Assembly: GCA_022478985.1 (NCBI GenBank)
Contig: JAKSZP010000111.1
Span: forward strand, 62,001-126,000
Length of the DNA: 64,000 nucleotides
Source: Massospora cicadina
Taxonomy: Eukaryota; Entomophthoromycota; Entomophthoromycetes; Entomophthorales; Entomophthoraceae
Direction of reading: 5' to 3'
Part shown: positions 56,657-64,000 of the stretch, piece after piece
Layout: every line of letters begins with the position of its first letter
Position numbering within the stretch: the stretch's first letter is position 1
Made by a program: the position numbers and the translations under genes
Notes under the pieces: generated by a model
Database searches by the model: none
The model's input: the letters and a program-made list of their open reading frames with translations, nothing else
Told to the model about the DNA's origin: nothing

Positions 56657-58582
56657 TCTCTTTCCACTAAGCATAACTTTCCAAGCAAATTACACAAAAA
56701 ACAAGAAAGTAAATTTTGATTGCCCATTGTAGTCTCACTCCAATGTCCTCGGATTCTCTGCCAGCTGCTCCAGTGTGGGGCAGTGGTGAAACTCCCCCCA
56801 CCATTTTCTGTCTTCTAGAAAATACACTCAAACTGACTTGCCCAGTTATTCCAAACCTATGGGAAAATTCATTCCTCCCAAGGATCTTGACACCTATCTT
56901 GCTCATACCCAAATGGTACTTTGCTGCCCCCTGATACTCCCCTGGAGCAATATGCACTATAGCCTAAGGGTCAACTATGGGAAACTCTTTCCATACCACA
57001 ACCAAGCCATTATCAAAATAGCATAGTTGTGATGATTCTTGTCAGTTTTATTGATTTCTGTCCCTATAAGGGTATTTTGACCTTGGCTTCACAGATGAAG
57101 CTAATGCCACCACTATGGCAACTGTGCCCTTTGTATTCCAGGGTACCCCTCTTCCCACAATTCAGACCTGGATCCTAATGGACACCACTTTGGTAGTCCA
57201 GTTTGCTGGTTTTCCCACCCACCTCCCCCTTGCACTGCTCCACCAGGAGATTATGGATGGTTTGGAAGCCTATAGCTCCAATCCCATCTTACAATTTGTG
57301 GTCCCAAATGGGGCCACACACCTCGCTGGGCCTTGGGTGTATGCCACAATCAGCCCTAAATTTAGTAAAATTGCCATTTAATTCCCCCTTGTGCCATTAT
57401 TCCTTCTGCCCCAGACCATCCATTTTGGGTCCATATTGAGGGTGGGTAGATGATCTGTCCATCCTGTTTCAAGTTGGACCACTCAAAATACAAGTGCCCC
57501 TCCTTAGTCACTTCTGATGGATTGTATTATTTGGCTGCTGACCTTCAATCTGCCACCCACCCTGCACAGTTCCAGTATGGGGTACAATCCTACCTCCCCC
57601 TCCCACAAAGACTGAGGTTGCATCTACACCTGCATCCATCAATCAGCCTCCTCATTACCCCAGTGCCACACATGATTCTTCCAATCAAGAACCAGCTTGG
57701 ACCCCAGTTTGATCCCATGCTTCCTCTAATGAATCAACCAAACCTCAACCATATACCAATTCCCCAATTCAATTCAACCAGAACCCATGGGAGTTTTTGG
57801 CTGAAATCAATAAATCAGATAAGCTCATTGAAGAACTATCTTTACAAATTAAGCAGTTTGTTAATGCAGAATAGGATGCCATATATCCCCTCATCTATAT
57901 ACCCTCACAGCCATATGCTCAAATCATTTTGTAGTGACCACCAACTTGCAGTTGAAGCAGCTGCAACACCAGATTGTTGTCCCCTCCGCAAAGCTGTCAA
58001 CAAATCAGTGGTGATGCTCACAGAAGGTATTTTCCTTCCTGTTATCCCCTCAACCCTCACCCCCCAAAAAAATCACAATGAATCAGCTACACAAAAATAT
58101 CAATGATGCTATCCAGAATATGGTAACTGTAGCACAGAAACTTGAAGCTAAGATTACCCTAACCAATATTGCCATGTTTGTTAAGCTCCCAGATGCCCAC
58201 ATTAAAGCCAGAAGAAGCTTTAGCTGAATATATCAGTGCCATTTTCCTAGCAAGCAATTTCTATGAAAACCAATCATTAGTGATATTGAACCATATCCTT
58301 TAAAGCCCCAATGTCCTTGCTATCTGCCTTGACATGTACCCTACTCTGGGAGGAAGAAGCTGCTGCTGAATATGAGCCCTCTGATCCCCTCTCTCTTTTT
58401 CACCATGTAGGGATAAGCTGTTTCCGCTGCCCACCTGTTTAATTGTATTCGCTTGAAGTGTTTCATTCAATCTGCTCATTTGGGTATTTTGTTTGAATCA
58501 ATTAGTTATATTAGTTTTTAGTTTTAATTTTTAGTTTCAGTAATGTCCATCCCCTGGTCAGCTTACCTTAAATGAATTGAAG
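56657..58582 (+). mobile_element. Retroposon-like unit with CCHC knuckle protein
   Basis: A 1926-base unit bracketed by the 13-base direct repeat AATGGGTGTTATC (56644-56656 and 58583-58595), a length typical of non-LTR insertion. Plus-strand coding is readable though broken. TTLVVQFAGFPTHLPLAL (~57190) then AGPWVYATISPKF (~57330) resemble the single-strand-binding region before the knuckle in LINE ORF1 proteins. CPSCFKLDHSKYKCP (57456-57500) is a perfect CX2CX4HX4C knuckle. No RT, LTR or clear A tail is present. A Gypsy gag is the alternative. Confidence 0.5.
57115..58106 (+). pseudogene. CCHC zinc-knuckle ORF1/gag-like protein
   Basis: Two open stretches on the plus strand: 57115-57381 (88 codons, hydrophobic/aromatic blocks) and 57450-58106 (218 codons, the longest transposon frame in the window). 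The second starts at the knuckle CPSCFKLDHSKYKC, which would bind nucleic acid, and continues Pro/Leu/His/Gln-rich. A shift of frame between 57381 and 57450 separates them. I cannot name the element; it fits ORF1 of a non-LTR element or the nucleocapsid of an LTR element. Confidence 0.55.
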
Positions 58583-58595
58583 AATGGGTGTTATC

Positions 58596-59257
58596 CTTGT
58601 ATAAATAAGTAGAAATAAATCTTGGCATTATGGAATATCACTAAATTAGCAATAAATATTTTTCAAGAAAATCTACATAGCCCTTAAATGTGGTATATTG
58701 GTAGATTATAAATCCACTATATCAAAAACATCCTCATTCTTTGTAAGTTGTTGGGGTTGATAATGGAAAACTGTTAAATGATGAGGTCACATATTACTTA
58801 GTGATTATTACCAATTTTCCACCCAAGTATCTCTGTAATTCAAGAAACTCAGCACCTTCACTTGGAACGTTCCATCTATACTCTTATATGAGCGATGACA
58901 TATAACTCCTAAACTCAGCCCCTTACTACCCAATATGATCTGGCACATATACTGGGTGAGCGCCAGGTTACAGCTCCTCTTTTCTATAATCACAATAAAT
59001 CCCTTATTTTTTTTAGTACTAGATGGTTAAATCCCTTATTTTACAGTCAAGGTTTGTAGAGGAAGATTCCTGGATTGTTCAAGGAGATCATTGGCCTCAA
59101 GGGACAAAGGCCAAAGCATTTCCCATGACAGCCTTTCCATAAAAAATAAGGCAAAGAAAGTCCCTTTCCCAAACCTCAGCTTGGGCCCAAGCCATACTGA
59201 ACAGATTGTGTAAGTCTGGAGACTCAAACTCTTGGGTTGAACTGGAAAAAAAGTCCC
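58596..59257. other. No gene seen
   Basis: AT-rich to 58980, then the fifth tiny insertion and decayed sequence joining fragment N. Minus-strand frames at 58808-58993 and 59036-59324 have no motif. Confidence 0.4.
59011..59027 (-). repeat. Tiny A-tailed insertion, copy 5
   Basis: TTTTAGTACTAGATGGT between perfect 15-base repeats TAAATCCCTTATTTT (58996-59010, 59028-59042). Confidence 0.92.
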
Positions 59258-61000
59258 TTATAGGAAGAAAAAGGGACCTAATGCCCCTGTAGAGCCCTTG
59301 GCTCAGATGGAGGACCTGGGACATGTGGTTGATGACCGTTGGGTAACCGCATTAGCCCCAAAAAATCCCCAACAGTATCCCACCGCCTGCTTCTTCCCTT
59401 GTTTAAAGTATAAAGGAGGTTTGCAGGGAGGTAATACAGGCCAGAAATCACCAACAGCACCTCCACTCTCTCCTGGCCACCACCTTGCCATCTATCACTT
59501 TCTTGGAAAGGAAGAAACTGACCTCAAAACTCAGGAAATGGTTCCTGAGTGAGGAAAGCTGGTCTGGAACACAGAATTTGAAATTCTGGGTCCAGGAATA
59601 TCAATCCAAAATTGAGAATCCATTCTTAAAAATTTTAAAAATCTTGAAAATTTGTCAAAATTAACCCTTGCAGAATCCAATTCTGCTGGCCATTTGATCT
59701 GAGAAAATCCGCTCAAGTTTAATTCAGTGAGAGTCTCTCCCTGGAAGATCAGGGAATTATGTTGCCAAAGATTTTACAACCTAGTGCGTAAGCTAGCTGC
59801 CAACGCCTTAAGCCCAGGCCAGGTACCCATAAGTACGTCAGATGCCCTTGTCTAGGAACACCCATGAACTTTTTTCCCTATTTTGCATATAAGGTAACTG
59901 CCTCTGAAAGGGGCAGTTGTCAGTCCATTTTTCATCTTAAATTTTAAAATAAGGTTGATCTTTTACCCAAATCTACTCCATAGATACCTCCTCATATTTT
60001 ATACTTTCACTTAATCCAGAAAAGTATGCAGCGATCTGCCTTTAAGGCAAATGGTTGTCAAGTGGGCTCTACAAGCCATTGATCTAGCCACCAAAAATTG
60101 ATTGCAATGATCAAAGATTTTGGCATAGGCATGCAATGCCAATATGCTACTTATAAAAGGCTTTTCGGATTCTCTGAGACCTTTGCAACAATATGCTCCC
60201 CCTTTGGCACCTGGTGGACAAGCTACAGGTCCACCTCCCTCTTTGAAAAATAGTTGGAGAATTTGGACTAATCCTCCCTACTAATCTGCTGGTAGTTCAG
60301 CAAACTTTGGGTGGAATGAGGCAATCTCCTCTAATTGTGATTCTCTGTTCAGGGGTGAGAAATGGCTGTCCTCACAACTGTGAGGTGGTAACCAGACACC
60401 AAACTATCCAGGCCATCTTGCCAAGGGTCAATCTGGCCCAAATCAGTTTATTAAATCAATTCACCGTCCTAGTAACATCCCAACCCCTCAACCCATCGTA
60501 AAACACCTCAACGGGTTCAAGGCAAAGCCAAAGGCCTCCCAACAGTTAAATCAATTTGATTTGGTTTTATTTTCAAACCCAATCAGCATTTCCAAAATTT
60601 TGAAAATTTAAATTACTTCCAGAAAACTTTTTATGCTGAAATTGAACCAGAAAATCTGGAAGGAGAGCCCAAAGGTCACTGACTGCAAACCCAGGAGGAT
60701 TTGTAATCCTCTTTTCCTCTCCCACCCTTGGGATATGCCCCAGCAAGACCTGCGGTTGCCCCCATTGCAGCCAATTGGTTTGCTATGGGAACCTTTGGTA
60801 GTTCTTGAATTTATTTACCTCACAAGAATCATAGGGGATCCCTCCTACAAGTGATCAGAACTGCTATGAAATAAGCATTCTGGGTTTTCCAATGGGTTGT
60901 TACACACCCAGATTCAAAGCCAGTCTTACTTTAGTCAGCAAGTTCCATGACAGACTGGACGTTTTAGATCATGGTTCATCTGGATTATAATTTTGGGTTG
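59258..61000 (+). pseudogene. J-like gag fragment N
   Basis: Starts with MEDLGHVVDDRWVTALAPKN (~59308), the family's N-terminal marker. It ends with FWVFQWVVTHPDSKPVLL (~60870-60920), the Trp-rich block. The 1.55-kb spacing of these two marks is like that in J (1.3 kb). Many stops and shifts. No flanking LTR or pol was found. Confidence 0.6.
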
Positions 61001-62390
61001 GTCAAGCAAATTGTCCTAATTGACAAAGATTTGTTGAAAACATATACACCACTTAGAAGGTTTTAGTAACCCGAATCCAGCGAATTTGAGACATAAATAA
61101 ACCCCAAGCAACCCTCAAACTGTCCTGGTATGACTAATATCAATATGACATTTACATTTTATATGACTTGACCTCAAGCACCCACCTGTCTAAAGCTCAG
61201 AAGAGCTCACAATAGTCCATAACGCCATAGTTTTGGTTATTCCTGACAGTTTATTAAATCATAAGATGATTAATATGATGGTGCAGCGGATTTTCATAAA
61301 CAAATGGCGCATTGCCCCAATCATGCATCAAATTGTTCTGACGTTTAGTATTTATGCCTCCTTAAATTCTATGAGAACCCCTCACCTTATAATTCTATAC
61401 AATTTGGGCCATATTTTTTGATCTTTTTTTACTTTGTATTTTGGTGGTTTAAACTCAGGATTTTCTTCTGTCAGCTCTACCTATCCATACCAGATTTGGT
61501 CAATGTAGTGGACGTTTGCATCGAATACAATTTTAAAAGATCTTTCTGTTTCCATCCCAACCAAAGTATCACTTCAGAAGTCTGCATGCTGCTAAGGTTT
61601 CCGCTGTGCTATCACCTCTAGTCCTACCCTCAGTTGGGCCACATGCACCCATAACACTATTTCCCTCAGTGCCCTAAAAAGCGCGCCTTTTCATTGAACC
61701 TCCCATTCATTTGCCATGCCAGTGCCTGAAGTAGCCAGTGAGCATGCCCGTATATAGCTGCCACGGTGCCAGTGTCCCTGGTTCTTTTTGGGTCCCCACT
61801 GCTGCTATTAGATTGGACAGGGCAATACACCCTTTTTCTACAATGAAGGGAAATGTCCCCAAGCACTATCTCTAGAGAAGACAGCAAACTTGAGGCATAC
61901 CCTAAATGAATGATGTATGGCCGCTGCCCCATAAACTAAATTATCCCCACCCTGCACAAGTATTACTCCAACTCCCCCATTATTTTTATCAATCTCGCTG
62001 GGGCCTATCTGCTAAAACCAAGAGAATATGCTGAGAATTCTAAAAAAAAATCAGTGAATTAAAATGAAACCCAAAAGGGGCAAACCCATCATGCTCAATC
62101 TAGGGCAAAACCCACAAGCGTCTGAACTAATACTCCCATGGATATTAAAATTAAAAAAAATTCCATATTTGAAACTTTTTTAAGTTTAGAGTAAAAGTGT
62201 TGGTGCCATCAAAAATCAGCAAATATCCAGGTCATATAACTGAATAAGCCTTCTTCTGTTTCATGGACGCAAGAGAACAGAATACTGAGCAATGACCTTG
62301 TGCAAAGTCCTTGGCGCCCTGGGAACATTTGTTCATCCAGTTTTCTTTAAAGTTTATAAGCCACCCCTCCTTCTTTCATAGTAGGTATAA
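61001..62390. other. Unassigned decayed sequence
   Basis: Possibly the continuation of fragment N. A GC-richer block (61560-62080) has an 88-codon minus-strand frame (61932-61666) without known motif. Nothing else can be supported. Confidence 0.3.
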
Positions 62391-62425
62391 AACCCAGCAC
62401 TCTACTATAGACAGAGTGCTGGGTT
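62391..62425. other. Perfect 13-base-pair hairpin
   Basis: AACCCAGCACTCT (62391-62403) and AGAGTGCTGGGTT (62413-62425) with loop ACTATAGAC. It lies in non-coding DNA outside any recognised element. It could be a small-RNA hairpin, a mini-transposon end or chance. Confidence 0.85.
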
Positions 62426-63498
62426 ATTTTCTAATATACTTTAGTAAAGGAATATTTTCCATCTTAGAAAAGCTTTAATATTTTATTGAAAATAAAGATT
62501 TTTGTCTTAAAAGAAACTTCCACAAATTATGGAGGGTCCATGCTTATTGATCTCTGTAAATGGCAGTGGCCATTGTTGAACTTTGCGCTTATATCTAAGT
62601 TAATGTAATTAAAAAAGTATTCAAGGTGGGTTAATCTTGGGACAAATATACCACACTGAAAATTTTTCTAGCCAGTACAGGTTTCTTTTTTTAGTACTAG
62701 ATGGTGCCTGTACAGGTTTCAAACTTGTATTTTTACTAAAACCTGCACTAGGGAGAAAGCAAGAATTACCCTGCCAGGCTAACCACCCTTTGAGTTCATG
62801 TACTTTATAACTTGTCAATTTTATTATTTTTAAGCTTATAGTGATTTCTTAGAGAGTTTATTTCTAAGGAATAAATAATAAAATTTCCTTATTAAGTTGG
62901 GTAAAATTGATATGGATTAGAGTAATCTTTGATAATAAAAATCAAAGACAATTATAAGGTATTGGAATTTTGATAGAAATTGCAATAAACAGGCACTACA
63001 AAGGCTACGAAATTATTAGTTTTGTGGCTCTAGTGAAGATAGAAAAAAGGAAACAAAGGTATTTGTTTTGTTGCACTAATAATTTTCAATCAGAATACAG
63101 AACTCTGTTATAGATTGGCTAAAATTGAGCTACACAAGACAAAAATAGTGATCCTTTATTAGTTAGAAATGAAGGATATTTTTAGAGGTAGATTTGGTAG
63201 TCCTTCATGAGGATTTTTGTGCTTCAACCAAGGTAAGATCTTTTCTAATAGATGACCAATATTTCTGATTATTATTAATATACTTGTGATGGTCAGATCT
63301 AATAAGGTTCTTTTTAGATGAGATCAACCTTCTTGTGGAGGGCCTAGCCCCTTTAGATTGCTTAGCCTCATCCTTCAGAGGAGGCCAATAACAATGAAGG
63401 GTTGATCATCAGTCTATCCAAATAATTGGATACCTATGACAGGGTTTTTACAATTTTATTAGACTGAGACACCAAATCTCTATCTTGATTATAATTGG
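62426..63498. other. AT-rich DNA, probably with the 3' LTR of element M
   Basis: Minus-strand element M ends its coding near 63499, so its 3' LTR should lie just left. A plausible LTR start on the minus strand is TGTCATAGGTATCC at about 63440. The other end cannot be fixed because no partner LTR is in the window. Confidence 0.35.
62686..62705 (-). repeat. Tiny A-tailed insertion, copy 6
   Basis: T7 then AGTACTAGATGGT, the longest copy (20 bases), between 15-base repeats GCCAGTACAGGTTTC (62671-62685) and GCCTGTACAGGTTTC (62706-62720), one mismatch. Confidence 0.9.
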
Positions 63499-64000
63499 TC
63501 ATTGCAGTTGAATCCCCAAATATTTTCCCTCAAGATCTTGCCTAGGGGGAATGTAATTATAAAGAAACCTGCTATTAACTCTATTAATAACAGTCCCAGT
63601 ATCACTAGCTGAAATGGAGTATTCAATACCCTGACGATAAATAATATGGTAAGTACCAGCCCATAAGCTATCAAGTTTTTGAATCCGTCCTCCAGGTCTA
63701 TGATGATAAAAGAGTACAAGATCCCCAATTTGGAATTCAGGTAATGTAGGTTGAATAGCATTGGTTCTAGTTCCCTCTTTTAAGGTTGTAGCAGCAAGAG
63801 AACTCAAGGATAAGGCTTGTTTCTGATAATTTCATCAGCTAGTCTCCTCATAGCTAAATCATTAGTTTGCGGGGTTGCAGCATCAATAATAAGTTGTACA
63901 CTTGAGGGTAATATAGGATTCTGAATGCAAAGAGTCTTGAATAGAGACATTCCAATCATATGATGATAGCTAACCCTATAGGCAAAGATAGCACTAGGTA
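63499..64000 (-). pseudogene. Integrase C-terminus of Gypsy element M (runs off the window)
   Basis: On the minus strand from 64000: SAIFAYRVSYHHMIGMSLFK (~63985-63930, the helix after the catalytic Glu), then LAMRRLADEIIRNKPYP and a stop. The open frame 63807-63499 follows, holding FQIGDLVLFYHHRPGG, LWAGTYHIIYRQGIEYSISA and VINRVNSRFLYNYIPPR, the GPY/F module. It resembles J's module (FQVSDIVLYYHN) and B's (FAYNISYH) but belongs to its own element. No chromodomain follows. Confidence 0.85.

Noticed and set aside
62391..62425. Bacterial intrinsic terminator
   Set aside because: The window is clearly eukaryotic, no gene ends there, and only a short T run follows.

Overview
This is a repeat-choked stretch of a eukaryotic nuclear genome. 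The one intact host gene is a Bax inhibitor-1 (TMBIM6-family) gene at 52674-53571. It has five exons separated by four GT-AG introns of only 49, 37, 42 and 50 bases and splices in frame to 239 codons. Very small introns, AT-rich intergenic DNA and chromodomain Ty3/Gypsy elements (chromoviruses) together suggest a fungus with a transposon-inflated genome. That host call is inference: I cannot exclude another small-intron eukaryote, and the hAT element at 45-47 kb looks animal-like.

Layout. 1-1906 is unassigned. 1907-23336 is a minus-strand Gypsy element (here B) that was later hit twice. A complete plus-strand chromovirus A (2268-8219, duplication GAAGC) lies in B's 3' LTR. A plus-strand chromovirus D (13848-21910) lies in B's gag. 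D itself carries two solo LTRs: C (15810-16669, duplication TCTTT, same family as A) and F (20530-21329), the latter inside D's 3' LTR. 23337-25858 holds decayed gag-like sequence. 25859-44835 is a second nest: plus-strand Gypsy H, related to B, with Gypsy J (33093-44341, duplication GTTAT) in its 3' LTR. J in turn holds K (38604-40834), a 2.2-kb LTR element with no pol whose interior is tandem repeats. 44916-47379 is a hAT DNA transposon with a decayed BED-finger transposase on the minus strand. 47780-50170 holds two gag fragments in opposite orientation. 50171-56643 is very AT-rich and holds only the BI-1 gene. 56657-58582 is a unit with a CCHC knuckle flanked by 13-base direct repeats. 59260-61000 is another J-like gag fragment. 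The window ends in the integrase C-terminus of a minus-strand Gypsy element (63499-64000).

Most unusual signal. Six near-identical insertions of only 10-20 bases (ACCATCTAGTACTA followed by an A run, in either orientation) sit at 33684, 41640, 54441, 54686, 59011 and 62686. Each is flanked by a 15-17 base target duplication. In one case the partner LTR of the same retrotransposon preserves the empty site. They look like products of target-primed reverse transcription of a tiny, poly(A)-tailed sequence whose 5' limit is the same in the longest copies. I know no described element of this size.

All transposon genes seen here are broken by stops and frameshifts. Between D's paired LTRs many differences are CpG to TpG or CpA, the mark of methylated-cytosine decay. 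The nesting gives relative ages: B before A and D; D before C and F; H before J; J before K and before two of the tiny insertions.
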